Source: Iris pallida (taxonomy: Eukaryota; Streptophyta; Magnoliopsida; Asparagales; Iridaceae). From it: a stretch of 64,000 nucleotides of DNA. The notes beneath the pieces were generated by a model, which saw only the letters and a program-made list of their open reading frames with translations, did no database searches and was not told where the DNA came from. The DNA lies in NCBI GenBank assembly GCA_029216955.1, contig JANAVB010009599.1:1816240-1880239 (forward strand), in the 5' to 3' direction. Shown piece by piece: positions 8,992 to 22,097 of this stretch (position 1 is its first letter; every line of letters begins with the position of its first letter). Made by a program: the position numbers and the translations under genes.

Positions 8992-9054
8992 AGTGTGTGT
9001 GTGTGTGTGTGTGTTGTGTGTGTGTGTGTGTGTGTAGTCTAACTAAATAAGAGT

Positions 9055-9088
<34 letters not shown>
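8625..9088. repeat. Compound microsatellite (AT)n-(GT)n-(CA)n-(AT)n
   Basis: An (AT)n tract with scattered interruptions (8625-8938) is followed by a (GT)n tract (8939-9035), about 20 bp of unique sequence, a short (CA)n and a short (AT)n. It separates the Tat-like LTR from the first large LTR. No gene is seen. Confidence 0.95.
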
Positions 9089-9089
<1 letters not shown>

Positions 9090-12000
9090 GTAACGCCCCA
9101 GTCCTAAAATACCTAGGACTAAGTATGTCGACATGCCAGTTGCATACATACAAAGTATACTCCAATATATGGAACCATCGTATGTATACATAAGCTGTAA
9201 AGTGCAGTAAACCACAACTAAATCTCATCCACGAAATAAAAGAATAATAATATAAATCAACTATAAAATTTGTCATTTATACATGTAGTTGGACAGAGAC
9301 AAATCCACCACCAACTATATTAAAAGAGAGAAATATACAAGAAAAGGATTGATAAAAATGATAAGACGAACCAAGCGCAATCATCTTTGAAGGAAGGGAG
9401 AAGATCACAGCCTTGGCTAGAACACCTGCAAAGTCAAAAAGCAGACACCTGTGGAGATAACCAGGTCCGCAGAGGGACGTAACAAGATACATAAAGAACA
9501 TGCCACATAACTGGATATATATAATATGTCATAAATCACAAGTAAAGTAAAATAGTCCCAATCTAACAAGATCCAATATCTCATCATCGAAACAGTGAAC
9601 TACCCCTACAACCAAACAAGGACAAGGGATAGAATACTATTCCGTGATACAACATTGTCCCAAGCTACTGATGGAACGGGGGTGACATGACATTTACTAG
9701 GGTTACCTAACCGTACTAAAGTGAACATGTAGTTGAGAAACAATCCTTTCGACGCATGATCCATGGCTGTAAATGGGATCGGCGTCGTCCCCATATAGGG
9801 CACCAAGGCCTACGTCCGTAACGTCCGAAGATCGTCAGAGGGCATCATGTGCAAGGGGTACGTCCATAACGTTCTGGAAAATGTCAGAGGGCACTTGGAG
9901 CCTGCATCTCCGGAGGAGCGTGCAGGTAATCAGGAAGTGCAAAAAAGCCCATGCGTCAGGTATTGTTCTTCCCACCCAATGTACCTATCAAGTCGCATTT
10001 GCGATTATGTACCTCTACTAACTGCTAAGTCTCCTAACATACCTCTATCAGCAGTTAGACCTAACGTATGCGTATGGGTGATCAGCCAACACACAAGGAC
10101 CACTACATGCTACTTATCTCATACATACTCATGGTACAACTGTGTCGAGGTATATGCGATACACTATAAACGGTAGTCCCTTAACTCTAGGTCCATATGC
10201 AATCAAAGGATAATAAGTAAAGTAAGGCTAATATCACTGAGCATACAATAAATCAGAAACTGTAATAATTGTACAGATATAAGAACTGGAAATAAATAAA
10301 CAGTGATAAGCAATAACAAAAATGCAGACTAAATATAAGCAGTAAATATGGAAAGGTATCTTGCCTGAGGTTGTGTGCAAAGGGGCGACGTCCAATAGCT
10401 CTAACCGTCAGAATAGTGAAGCGATGAAAGCCAAATCCCGTATACGTCCTCGAACGCTGAAATAAACACCACGAACATGTTTGGAATAAAAGATATGTCT
10501 AAGAAACACCTGTCCAAAAGTCCAATTCTGGAATAGGGGCAAAATCGTAATTTCGGGTCAAAACGATATCCGTCGTTGGACCCGTTTTGCACCAAAATGT
10601 ATGCCAAAACCTACGATCTCTAAAGTTATCAAACTACATGTCTACGGGTCCGGTTTGATGAGATGAACCCAACCGTATGTCTAATTTTGGATTCCGGTGA
10701 GTCGTGCACAAATTTGCCCATAGGAGCGGGTCGCGGGCTTGCCAAATAGGCGTTCCAATCGACCTTCTCAGAATCGAACCAAACTTGGCATACAGGACTA
10801 GAAAAATGATTCGGTCGTGATGGAGCAAGATTTGTCTCAATACGACGAACGTGCACAAAGTAATTAGGAAATTTGCAAAGGGGCCGATACGGCAAATTTC
10901 AACGGATACGCATCAAATTCGTCGCGCACACGCAACCAATTTAAATTCCGTCAAAGCCCACATGTCCGCGAAGTCGATATGTACCTTTCTATGCTTTTGG
11001 TTCGCGACCACGTGGTTCGGTTTGGCGGGACGCACGTCGTATCAAGAAAATTTGCATACATTTTTAGTTTTAAAAACTAATTTTTCTAGGATTTTGGAAT
11101 GAATTCACTTTCTATATATTTGATGTAAAATAAATCTACAAGATGGATCTTCATCTCCTATATGTTGTCTAAAGGTCTGTTCAGAAAGTTTTAAAAAGGA
11201 CTACTGGGTTGATCGAAATCTGCCCCCAAACAGGGGTGGTTGGGACTGTTAATAATCGTCTAGAAGTCGAGTTTTTCTCGATTTTGGAACTCATTTTTCG
11301 TCGTATACATTGCGTATTAAAATAAAATAATTTAAGGGAATCGAACTCGGTTAGGTTGTCTACGCACCTGCGAAGACGATTCACAAAACGATGAACCGTG
11401 AAGGTGGTGTCATCGTTGCGAAGAAGGGGTTTGCAGTCACTGTTGCTGTTCTGCCATGTCCGCGCGGTCAGCAGTACTGTCTGGGATGTTCGGTCGACCA
11501 TCGGCGACCCGATAATATGCGCACGACAGCTAGTGCGTCAGGAGTTGCTTGGACATCAGGGAGGGTCGAGTGGTTCGGAAGGGTTTGGTATTTCCTGAAA
11601 TCCGATCTCTAATTCCTCCACTAGAAACAACACCTATATATTCGAATGAAATTTGAGTTTGATTCAAATTAAATTTCGAGTGTGATCCGTTTTTCAGGAA
11701 ATCGGTTGAATTCTGTGATTTGATTTGAGTTAAAATTAAGCATATTCCAATCTAAATCGGCAGCTATCATTTCTTCTTCTTCTTCTTTTTTACTTGCTGA
11801 ATCCCCTGGTCGGGTTTTAATATTTAATGTTCCCTCTTGGAACAGTAAAGTTTAGGATTTTTTTTTGTATATATATCTAGATACTTCAAAATAATTTACT
11901 AAAAATCCAAAAATTCCTCCTAAAAATAAAAATAATTTCTAGATACTTGTATAAAATTATCTAGTTGTAGCAACTACATGCTAATTTTTGTATTTAGCAA

Positions 12001-12261
12001 AAATTATTAACTAAATATTATACTATTTAAAATCAAGAAATATTGTAAGAATAAAAATAAGAAATAAGAAATAAATTCTTTATAATTTTCCAAAATAAAA
12101 ATATATTTTTTTGAAGTATTTAGTACGTAAAACTGTACCATTTTTATTTATGCATATACTGTAGCACTCAACTTGCTACCAAAATTTTAAAAAAATCAAA
12201 ATATGAAAAGTCACATAAATAAAATATATAAATAAAAATCACTAAATCTAGGGGTTTTACA
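9089..12261 (-). repeat. LTR L1 (left LTR of LARD element 1)
   Basis: On the plus strand it starts GTAACGCCCCAGTCC and ends GGGGTTTTACA. Large parts align with 15724-16548 followed by 27734-29453 (for example TACCTAGGACTAAGTA near 9106 and 15747; CCAATTCTGGAA near 10520 and 28342). It contains a GC-richer island (11340-11610) and an AT-rich end (11630-12261). Short open frames inside it are shared with the other LTR only as DNA similarity and look non-coding. Confidence 0.75.
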
Positions 12262-15200
12262 TCCTACCCAACTTATAAAAATTTTGTCCTCAAAATTAAA
12301 ATAAGACTAATATCCTAGAACAGCGAGATTGAATACGAAAGGAGAGAAATTATGTCAAATCATAACACGGTTTTCGAAACGAGGGAGGAGGTGGTTATCA
12401 CATAAATCAAAAAAAATTCATATACTACAAGATGGGGTATTCTGCCTTCAAGACTCTACCCAACTTATAGAAGTTGGCTACCCGTGAAAATTATCGTTAC
12501 AAAACTTTTGAGAAAGACAATTTCAAACGAGTAAGGCACGAGATTGTTGGATACTTCTGTCTACAGTCACGAATTCTAGGTGAGACGAGATGTTGTCATG
12601 GTATTATTGGTCAATAATTACTCTAGGAGAATTATTACAATCAACATCGTTCCTATCGGCCATGCTCTCGACAAAATAGCAGGAATCCTTTATTCGAATA
12701 TAACTAGAATGTGTCGGTCCAAAACAATTTCAATCTTTCCTAACATGGGTAACTAAGATATGAGAGTCTATAATAAGTGCATGCACCTTGCTATAGTTTA
12801 TGATTAGCTATGTGTTTGGAATCTTTATGTCATAATGACTAGTGTGTGCGAGTTGGTGTTTTGGCGATGTGTTTAAGGCATGTGTTTGTTTGGGTGTAAT
12901 CATATGTCATAGATGTGATGTGTCTTGCATGTATCATGCGTATTCAGTTTATTTTATGTTGATGGGTCCATATTCGCATGGTTTAAGAGGAAAAGGCAAT
13001 AATAGACATCTATGGTTTGTTCTAAAGGAAAAATACGTCATACATGTGATGTAATTGAAATAGAGCATATGAAGGTGTATTTGTGTGAGACATGTATGTT
13101 ACGTATATAGCCTGACTGGCCTAGTTAATGAGTGTGAATTCTATTGGAAGAAAAATGCTAGTGTTGTGCTTGAAATGTCAAGTCACGGTAGAGGTCATCA
13201 GGTGATACATATAGGAGTGGGTGCTATGAACCACCGAATTTTAGCCTACGTGGAAACGATCTACCTCAATCATCTGCTATTTCAAGAACCCTGCATTCTA
13301 GAGAGGCTTGCCAATACCCTAAGGAAATTCCTATCTCAAAATTAAAACTAAGACACGATTTTATAATTGAACAAAATCTGGAAAAAAAATAAAGGTTTAT
13401 ATCTTTCGTTGTGGTTATCTAAACGTACGAGCAAGGAATATAAAATACAGTATGAATATCACCTCGTAACCTCCAAACAGATGGTACAATGGTTACAAAT
13501 GTCACCCTATATCTATAAGAGAAAGAGAGAGAGTATGCTAAGTTCAAGGTACTACCTAACTTATAAAAATTTGTTAAACATAGAAAGCACGGTAACAGGA
13601 CTACTAAGAAGATCAAATTTCAAGGAGATGTTGAGGATATGAGTTACTTCTGATCATAGTCATGGGCTCTATAGGAAGCCTAAGTAATACTCATTTAACA
13701 TTGCCCATGTATTGACCATATTTTATCAAGACAGTAGGAAGGTCTTGGTCAGGAACAACCAGGAACAAATGGGTACAGCGAGATTCCATTCATAGCATAA
13801 CAAAGGCTACGAAGAGATATGGTTAGGGAATTATGTTAGGAGGATTAAAGGACCAAGAGATGGGGAGTACATAATAGGTGTAGGGACCTATTTCATCAAG
13901 TTTGGTTCTATAGTCCAAATATGGTGATAGCCATGGATGGGTTTAATTGGGATTTTAACGGGTTCCCTAATTGGACATCAATCCTTTATTGAACGAATTT
14001 TGGGTTTTAATCTATACTGGCTGGACAAGATTCCATAAATCGATCTATTCTTATTAGGTTAGGGTAACCTAGAATAGGTTCAACTCACATGGATGGATTA
14101 TTTGCTACTCGGGTTGCTTAACTAGGTTCCTTAAGCCCAAAAATGTGCCTTCTATAACTTTTGTTTTTAAGTAGCACAAGAAGCCTCAATAGAGTGGCAC
14201 ACTTGTGGCATGTGCGTAGTGGGCTTTGAGTAGTTCACAACCATATATTGGGTTGAAAGTTTCGAGTTGAGGCCGAGTCTCTAATTGAAGTCGAGAAGGA
14301 TACGGTATTATGGTATGGGTTATAGCTAGCCTTTTTGACTTGAAAGTTACATCATAAAAATAGAGTACAAGGGGACGTGTTTGAGTGGAACATAATATGC
14401 CTACATGGAGGTGGGCTCGTCTAGGTCGTGCATTTACAATTTGTTGGAAGGTAATAGCTGGTCTCGTGCTCCGAATATAAATCTCACGGTCGGGAACACC
14501 AAATGATTTAAATAAAAAGTGGGAGTTCATGGGGCACTAATTATATCTCTAATGGAAACCAACTTATGGTAACACTAGTATATCCTAAAAATTTTAGAAG
14601 GCTTACATTCTACTCACTTTAGAGGCTAGGACATTGTTTAGGATTAATGAGGTTAGATGGATTTCAAAGTCCGGATACCGTGCTTGGGCTTTAAGTATAA
14701 CGGAATACCACACAATGTGATAGATAACGTGACATGGTAGATATGAATCAATTAGGAGGTGGTTCTCCAATTTTTGAATAGATGGAACGATTAACTATAG
14801 CTTTCATGGCCATAGGTGGTATGGCGAAATAAGGGGACATTCTGGGTATTCTTTCCTCAAAATAGGAGCATTTGTTTTTTCGCAGTAAGTAAAGACGAAA
14901 AAACAATAAGGAGTTCAAGGGAGAGGGAATCAATGCGAATACGGGATTCCAAGGGCGATTGAATAATTCAAACAGAGTTGTCAAGGCAGTTGCGGATGAG
15001 ATCCTAGTAACATCTATATCTCCATCCACGTGGGATAATCAAATGGAAGGCGAACCAAATGCACTGCGATTGATCAGACCATAATTCACCGATTCTAATT
15101 AGACAATATGTTAGTAGGCGTCCCCCATATACACATGTCCTGAACAAGCTCGATCAAGAATAAGCTTGCAAAATCTAGGCTATAATTACGACATTAGTCA

Positions 15201-15723
15201 AGATTGTAAAATATAAGTACGCGAGTGATTATAAGAAAACACAAGTAGTTCAAGTTCATCAAACTCTAAGACTCGTCCGATGATCGTGCCTCCACAGTTG
15301 ACCTACTATTTTTCTTATCTTAAGGCCTTGGTTGAACTAATGATCACAGTCTAGGTAATCTTCTTAAAATTCTCTTTTAATAGGTTGCAAAGACCAATAG
15401 AGTGATGGGTTATGAGACGTACTACCCAACTTATAAAAATTCAACTAGTCGGGTGATGGAGCAATAAAACACGTATACCTAGTATAAATCATCGTCCTAA
15501 CCTCTCTATCAAGCTCAGAAAGAAAGATACGAATTACGATAGAAAGGGATCAAACATGAGACAAATCAAGGCTGTCAAACAAGAGTTCGAAAGTAGAATT
15601 TAATGGAGGAGATCCAGTATGTGGATGAGATTCTAGACTCTAATCCTATATATGCAGGCTCACATCGGTACATTAACGTAACCGAAGTGATAAACTAGAC
15701 CTGTATGGGCCACCACAAAAACA
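12262..15723 (-). other. Non-coding internal domain of LARD element 1
   Basis: 3.46 kb with no gag, protease, RT or integrase motif in any frame; the longest open frames are under 115 codons and match nothing I recognise. Both ends are recognisable also in element 2: the polypurine-tract side (12262-12300 versus 54052-54090) and the LTR-proximal side (15600-15723 versus 55650-55760, sharing GTGGATGAGATT and GGGCCACCACAAAAA). Four copies of a polypurine-tract-like motif lie at 12263, 12456, 13551 and 15421. Confidence 0.6.
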
Positions 15724-16548
15724 TGAAACGTCCCAATCCCAAAATACCTAGGACTAAGTACGTCGACATGCCAGCTGCATACATACGAAGTATACTCCAA
15801 TATATGGAACCATCGTATGTATACATAAGCTATAAAATGCAGTAAACCACAACTAAATCTCATCCACCAAATAAAATGATAATAATATAAATCAACTATA
15901 AAATTTGTCATTTATACATGTAGTTGGACGGAGACAAATCCACTACCAACTATATTAAAAGAGAGAAATATACAAGGAAATGATAGATAAAAATGACAAG
16001 ACGAACCAAGGGCAATCATCTTCGAAGGAAGAGAGAAGATCACAGCCTTGGCTAGAACACCTGCAAAGTCACAAAGCACACACCTGGGGAGATAACCAGG
16101 TCCTCAGAGGGACGTAACAAGATACATAAAGAACATGCCACATAACTGAATATATATAATATGTCATAAATCACAAGTAAAGTAAAATAGTCCCAATCGT
16201 AACAAGATCCAATATCTCATCAGCGCAACAGTGGACTACCCCTTCAACCAAACAAGGACAAGGGGTAGAACACTATTCCATGATACGACATTGTCCCAAG
16301 CTACTGATGGAACGGGGGTGATATGACATTGACTAGGGTTACCTAACCGTACTAAAGTGAACATGCAGTTGAAAAATAATTCTTTCGACGCATGAGCCCT
16401 GGCTGTAAATAGGATCGGCATATTCCCTATATAGGGCACTAGGGGCCTACGTCCGAAGATCGTCAGAGGACATCATGTGCAAGGGGGTACGTCCATAACG
16501 CTCTGGGAAACGTCAGAGGGCACCTGGAGCCTGAGTCTCCGAAGGAGC
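15724..16548 (-). repeat. LTR L2, left part
   Basis: It starts TGAAACGTCCCAATCCC and parallels L1 from 9089 to about 9914. It ends at the insertion site of the chromovirus; the last five bases (GGAGC, 16544-16548) are the target site duplication. Confidence 0.8.
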
Positions 16549-18129
16549 TGTAGTACCCCGTCCCTACATCGTGCCATGTTCTCTGTCCACGGGGTGCGCG
16601 AGAAAAGAACATTGTCGCTATCGACTCAGTCGGGACCGATAGGTCGGGATCGATCGAATCGATCAAACAGGAACGGTTGAATTAAGATCCATTCCATGTT
16701 ATGGAATGGCTTCTTCGGAACCAAGTCCCATATTCAGCGGGTTGTGCCTCAAGGATTGGCTTCGCGGCTGGGTCGGGCGAGACCTACCGTTGCTCTGCTT
16801 TCACACCGCTTGTGTTGGTTTTGGCTTTGTTTTCTGAATGCGTTTTTGTGAATGTTTTGATGGTTTTCATGGCTTGCATTTCGAACTCGTATTTTCTATC
16901 GAACTTCTTGAATAATACAGTGCTCTAATCGGTTGCTTGTACGATTTCAGGTAATCGCGTAGGCGACGTCTAGCACGACCAACAAGTTCTCTTGCCTGAA
17001 GTAAACTCAATGTGAGTGGCTCACCCTTCTCTTCTCGACCCCCTTTTTAGGCAAAATAGATAGTGTTGTTGCGAATGAAAGAGTAAATACAAGGGCACGG
17101 ACACGGTAAAATGATCAAGTTTTCAAAAAAAAATGTAGGCTATACCTTAATAACTAAATCTGCTGATGTACGGTCAAGGAAAACTTATCGACAAGGTGAT
17201 AGTTTCCTCGAGCGGCAACTCGGGGCCACGGGACCGTTTCGGCCTAGGAGGAAACAGGGTATAGTTGTGCTGGATGATAGCACGGGTTAAGCGGAGACTT
17301 GCAAATGGGGCTCGCTATCTGCGTTGGAAGGACCCCGATTAACGAAGCTATACGTCCAGGATGACTTGTTATGTCAGTGACCAATCACACGTGATATTGC
17401 ACTTGGTATAAAAATGATAACAATTGACAGGGAAGAACATAGTAAGTTTCATAAGGTGCGGCGCGGTCCGCCGCGGGTAAGTTCCAATGTATTTTATATT
17501 ATGCTTGTCATATGCTTGTTGAAATTCATTAGGATGGTTAGAAACATTCATGAACTAAGTCATATAAACTCTTCAACCAAATGAGAGCTTGGAACTCAAA
17601 TAGCCACGCACCAGTACAAAGTGTAATGTACTGATCCTCGCTCTCCACGCAGGTACCCCGAATCCCGAAGGGCGTGCCGCTTAAATCTCAAGACGGCATA
17701 GACACTTTTGAAGCCTCATCCGTGTAAAGGCTTGTTTCTGAATTCCTTTTGAAGACTCTGCACTCAGTACAAAAGAAGACAAATGGCGACTCGGCTTCCC
17801 TCGATCGCAGGTGGAAAGTGTAACTATTTTTGCTTGTAAAAAGGGATATAATGTATGGAACGACTATCTCATCATCGTTCATTTTGTGAGTCGAGTCATG
17901 TTATAGCCCACGCGGCAATGATTGTAATGGAGTCAATATAAATGAATTTTTATTATAAATGAAAAGTTTACTTCTATTTCAAAAGTGTCAATCAATTATC
18001 TCTGCATACTCGAACTTGATATTGTGTTTCGGATAACCTTATGACTATGTCTTGTGCGATCACGACTTAGGTTCGCACGGCATCACGCCCGGGGGATGAC
18101 TATCGATTCTACGAAATCGGGGCGTGACA
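16549..18129 (+). repeat. 5' LTR of the chromovirus
   Basis: 1581 bp, beginning TGTAGTACCCCGTCC and ending GGGGCGTGACA, followed after three bases by the primer site. It aligns end to end with 26169-27733; the first 150 bp differ most, while stretches such as 17500-17650 are nearly identical. Confidence 0.93.
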
Positions 18130-18132
18130 TAA

Positions 18133-18145
18133 TGGTATCAGAGCA
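18133..18145 (+). promoter_or_regulatory. Primer binding site, tRNA-iMet, of the chromovirus
   Basis: TGGTATCAGAGCA starts three bases after the 5' LTR and is the standard plant initiator-tRNA-Met primer site. Confidence 0.95.
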
Positions 18146-18291
18146 CGACTTTACATCCTTTGGCCTCGCGTCTAGAGTTCCAAACCTTTGACCTCGCATC
18201 GATGAGATAAGTTGTTCCATACAATGAGTCTGCAATAATTTGTAACTGATGTGTTTGCCTTCGTATTATGGAAGTGCCAGAATCTACGGCC

Positions 18292-19372
18292 TGTTGGCCC
18301 ATTGGTCATGGTCAAACCTAATTTTATTAATTGATCAAACTATGTCTCGATATAAATGCAAGTCAATTCAAATGTTTACCTACGACGTTTTGGACACTGC
18401 TTAATGATGGATACCAACTATGTTCAAGACTGAAGCCGTTTGCCATTCAGAATGTATTTCCTTTGAAGCAATATAATTTCTCATTTTATTGAGTCTAGGA
18501 ATACATTGTACACCAAGTCGTACTGGCAAATAGGCTATCCGAAATTATTTTTCAAAACCATCCTATTCTTTTACAAATGACCTATGTTTTTGAAAAACAT
18601 CATTTTTACAAAAAGCTTCTGAAGGACTTTTCAAAAAGCCAAATTGATTTTTCTCAAAAATGAACTGGCAGAACCCTAGCAGAACCTGGCCAGAGTTCGG
18701 CCAAAGTTCGGCCAAGATGAACGTTAGTGAACGTTGAATTTTAAACTTGGTCACCCTTCAGTTGCGATTTGTTACAAAGAGTTCTGTTCGAATTCTGCCT
18801 GAATTCTGTCAGAGTTCTGTCTTTGGAAAAACTATAAATAGAGAAGTATTTCGATCATTTTAAATCACCAATTTACTTTCAATCTCTTCTCTTCTTAAGC
18901 TTACATTCTTCCAAAGAGTTCTCAAAAGCTTTCATTTTCAAATCCCAAGCCAGTTACAATCCTCTAGTCGATTTGCCAGTACGGTACGGTCTAGAAGTTT
19001 CAGAGCAATTGTAATTAGAGGCTTGATAGAAGATACAACTCTTCACAATTGAAGTTGGTCGAATTCTTTGTATTAAAGCTTGCGTCTGTAGAATTTGCAA
19101 GGAATTTGTATGAAAACTTGCAGGATTTTCCAATTGTAGATTCAACTAGAAGCTAGAGTTCTTCCGACTGGACTAGTCCTCACAAGAGGGAAACCAGTAT
19201 AAATCTCGGTGTTTGCGTTTGCCTTCTGATCACTTTTTATTTCTGGCATTTACTTTGTGATTATTTTTATATCTGTGATCTAACTGCTAACAAGATTTTT
19301 AATTAGCAATATTCCGCTGCCTACTCTATTCACCCCCCCTAGAGTATTCTGCTTTACGATTTCGTTCCTACA
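18292..19372 (+). repeat. 5' LTR of the Sirevirus-like element
   Basis: 1081 bp, TGTTGGCCCATTGG to CGTTCCTACA. It contains a TATA-like AACTATAAATAGAGAAG near 18830-18845 followed by a CT-rich leader, the likely promoter. It aligns over its full length with 22617-23693. Confidence 0.92.
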
Positions 19373-19374
19373 AT

Positions 19375-19386
19375 TGGTATCAGAGC
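19375..19386 (+). promoter_or_regulatory. Primer binding site, tRNA-iMet, of the Sirevirus-like element
   Basis: TGGTATCAGAGC two bases after the 5' LTR end, the standard plant copia primer site. Confidence 0.95.
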
Positions 19387-19484
19387 AGGTTCTCCATCTA
19401 GAGGTATATCAGAGCGGGTTATACAGGTAAAGTAAGGTAAAATTGCAGTTATATTCAATTTTTATATAGATCACAGTATTACAC

Positions 19485-20927
19485 ATGGCAACTGTGAAAT
19501 TCACAAGTGAAGGCCAAGCCACAAACAGACCTCCACTGTTTGATGGCATAAACTATACTTATTAAAAAACACGTATGAGTTTGTTTCTGAAATCTCTTGA
19601 TTTTGACTTATGGTCTGTAGTTATTGATGGCTATAAAAAGCCACCTCGTATTAATGTTGATGGTGTTTTAGTTGAAAAACCCTATGACAAATATACAAAA
19701 GAAGAAAAAAAAAAGGTCAGTCTTGACGCACGTGCTATTAACGCTTTATTTTGTGCTTTAGACAGAACTGAATTCAACAGGGTGTCTACCTGTACAACAT
19801 CAAACGAAGTGTGGAAATTTCTCGAAGTAACCCACGAAGGAACAACACAAGTCAAGGAGTCAAAGATCAGCAGACTTATGCAGGAGTACGAGGCGTTCAA
19901 AATAAAGCCAAGTGAATCAGTCACTCAGATGTTTACAAGATTCTTAGATATTGTAAATCCTCTGTCTTTACTAGGCAAGGATTACAGTAACTATGAGAAG
20001 ATTCGCAAACTTCTACGAGCCCTTACAAAGAACTGGATTCCAAAGGCTACTGCAATCATTGAAGGGAACGACCTCTCAACAATGTCTCTAGAAACACTCA
20101 TTGATAAGTTACTCACTCATGAGTTAGAACTTCAAGACTTTTAAGATGCTACACCAAAGGAGAAGTCAGAGAAAACGATCGCTCTCACGGCTCAACATAG
20201 AAGAACCATCGAAGATGATTCTGACGACAGCGACTCCGACTCTGAAGATCAAACTCTTCTAGTAAGAAAATTCAAAAAGTTCATAAGATTTAACAGGAGA
20301 ACAAAAGACAGCAAAGACAACAACAACAACGAGGAAGATCCTATTTGCTACGGATGCAAGAAGAAAGGACACATGAAGAAAAATTGTCCCTCAGCATCAT
20401 CATCAAAGAAAAGCAGCAAATATGACAAAGGCTACTTGAAGAAATCTACATCAGGAAAGTATGCCAACACAAGCATATGGCATGAAAGTGAAGCCAGCGA
20501 CTCAGAAGATAAACAATCAGATGACGCTGCAAATGTGTGCTTGATGGATTGCGATCAGGTAATCACTAATCCTCTATTTGATCCTTATGATGATTTCACC
20601 TTTGAGCAACTAGGAGAGGCTTTCAGTGAACTGTTAAATGACTACAGGAAACTGCATAGTAAATATGAAACCTCTAAGAAGGTACTCAAAGAGTACAAAG
20701 GTGAAATAGGAAAACTTACCAACCAATTAGATCATGTTAGAAATAATGACTCTTCAACTAAGTCTGGTGAGCTTTCTTCTATTAAATTGTTGTTACACGA
20801 GACTTTTAAGCTATCCGAAGAAAAAGACCAAACTATTATCCAGTTAAAGGAAGACCTATCTAAGGAGAGAAAGAGTCTCCAATGTGCACAGTATAATTCC
20901 TTATCTCCTCCACTTTTCAATTCTTAG
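19485..20927 (+). pseudogene. Sirevirus-type gag with zinc knuckle and coiled coil
   Basis: The likely start is the ATG at 19485 (MATVKFTSEGQATNRPPLFD), but a stop at 19562-19564 (TAA, where the family has YYWK-like) cuts it. The main open part begins at 19575 and shows the UBN2-type copia gag (LFCALDRTEFNRVSTCTTSN, EVWKFLEVTHEGTTQVKESK, SLLGKDYSNYEKIRKLLRAL). A stop at 20142-20144 precedes the zinc knuckle CYGCKKKGHMKKNC (CX2CX4HX4C, near 20347). The C-terminal part (20580-20900) is a heptad-like coiled coil (LLNDYRKLHSKYETSKKVLK). Gag packages the RNA; long coiled-coil gag tails are typical of sireviruses. Confidence 0.85.
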
Positions 20928-20984
20928 GGTTTCTAGAATTTTGGGAAAGAATTCCTAAGTTCAATCCCTTCAAGAGGAAGAAGA

Positions 20985-22097
20985 CCAATGCCAGTGAAGA
21001 GGCATCTTCTTCGGATCCGTATACGGATTCTCTCTTTTCTCCGGTCCAATCGGACGACGGTGCATCGGACGAGTTTTACTTTAAAACTTCCGACCAAGCT
21101 TTATTGTGGTATGTTGATTTCATTATGCGTACTATTTGTACCGGATCACCGATTAAATAGACTGTCTTTCCTGACCACCGTCCTTACTGTGAGGTATTAG
21201 GATTACAACACTTTGTTACTTTACAATTCCCTATTGCTACTAATGTTATTAGATTATTCTATTGTAATTTCGTGTTAGACACTTTTACCGCGAGAACACG
21301 TGTCGGAGGGATCGATATCGAATTCATTGATGAAACATTAGTGGAAATCCTTAGTATTCCAAACGAAGGTGCCCCGCTCGATGACATCACTGATTTTAAT
21401 TTCCCCGATGGTACGACTCTCGTTAGTTGCAAGAATGAGCTTTGTGCGCCCGCACGTGCTCGTCCTGGAAAGTTCTAGGCTAATAACATGAACTTATTTA
21501 ACTACGAATTACATCGCATCATCTATTCCACTTTACTTCCAAAATCCACTTCCAAAGATGATGTCACTGCACTTGAGCTTTCTGCTCTATATCATATTCT
21601 TAAGGAGATTCCTTTTTCTGCCCCTAAGACTATCATTCAGATGATGGGTAGATGTCGCGGAAGAGACCGCAACCTCTCTTATGCGATGATCATCCCACGT
21701 ATCTTTCAGAGATTTGACATTGACCTATCTACTTGTGCTGTTGACCCTGAGCCCAAGTTCCTCAAACTCTCTCGTCGCAGCATTGCCACTGTTCCTCCAC
21801 CTACTGCACCTGCTCCTCCTGAACCTACTCCCACAGCACCTGGTCCTCCTCATTCTTACCCTATGACATTTGAGGATATTTATCAGCACCTATCAGATCT
21901 GTAGTCATTCTATGTTGACACTTCCAGGGAACATGAGTTCTGTGACGTGACTCGGTTCCAGGCTATTGCCAACTCCTTCGCCGATTTGAGATTTGCGCAG
22001 ACGGGTCACTCTGCTAGCTCTCTACCTCGAAACTATGTGGGTGAATTTTACGCTCTACCTTCTGATGATGAGGATGATGACTTTGAGATGTTATGAT
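20985..22097 (+). pseudogene. Sirevirus 3' ORF / putative plant transposon protein domain, broken
   Basis: Directly after gag, pieces of another protein appear: GGIDIEFIDETLVEILSIPN and FNFPDGTTLVSC (21272-21478), then NYELHRIIYSTLLPKSTSKD and LYHILKEIPFSAPKTIIQMM (21488-21650), a Pro-rich stretch (21795-21850) and an acidic C-terminus DDEDDDFEML near 22064-22094. The pattern recalls the domain labelled putative plant transposon protein (Transposase_32 type) and the extra 3' ORF of some sireviruses. Stops (21158, 21476, 21902) break it. Function is unknown; identification is from memory and moderate. Confidence 0.55.

Noticed and set aside
8525..9070. Open frames made of (Tyr-Ile)n or (Thr-His)n
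   Set aside because: Translations of microsatellites.
9043..9276. Open frame shared with 15660-15911 (FIVDLYYY… WMRFSCGLLH)
   Set aside because: The similarity is explained by LTR L1/L2 homology; it overlaps the LTR border and is not conserved at L5.
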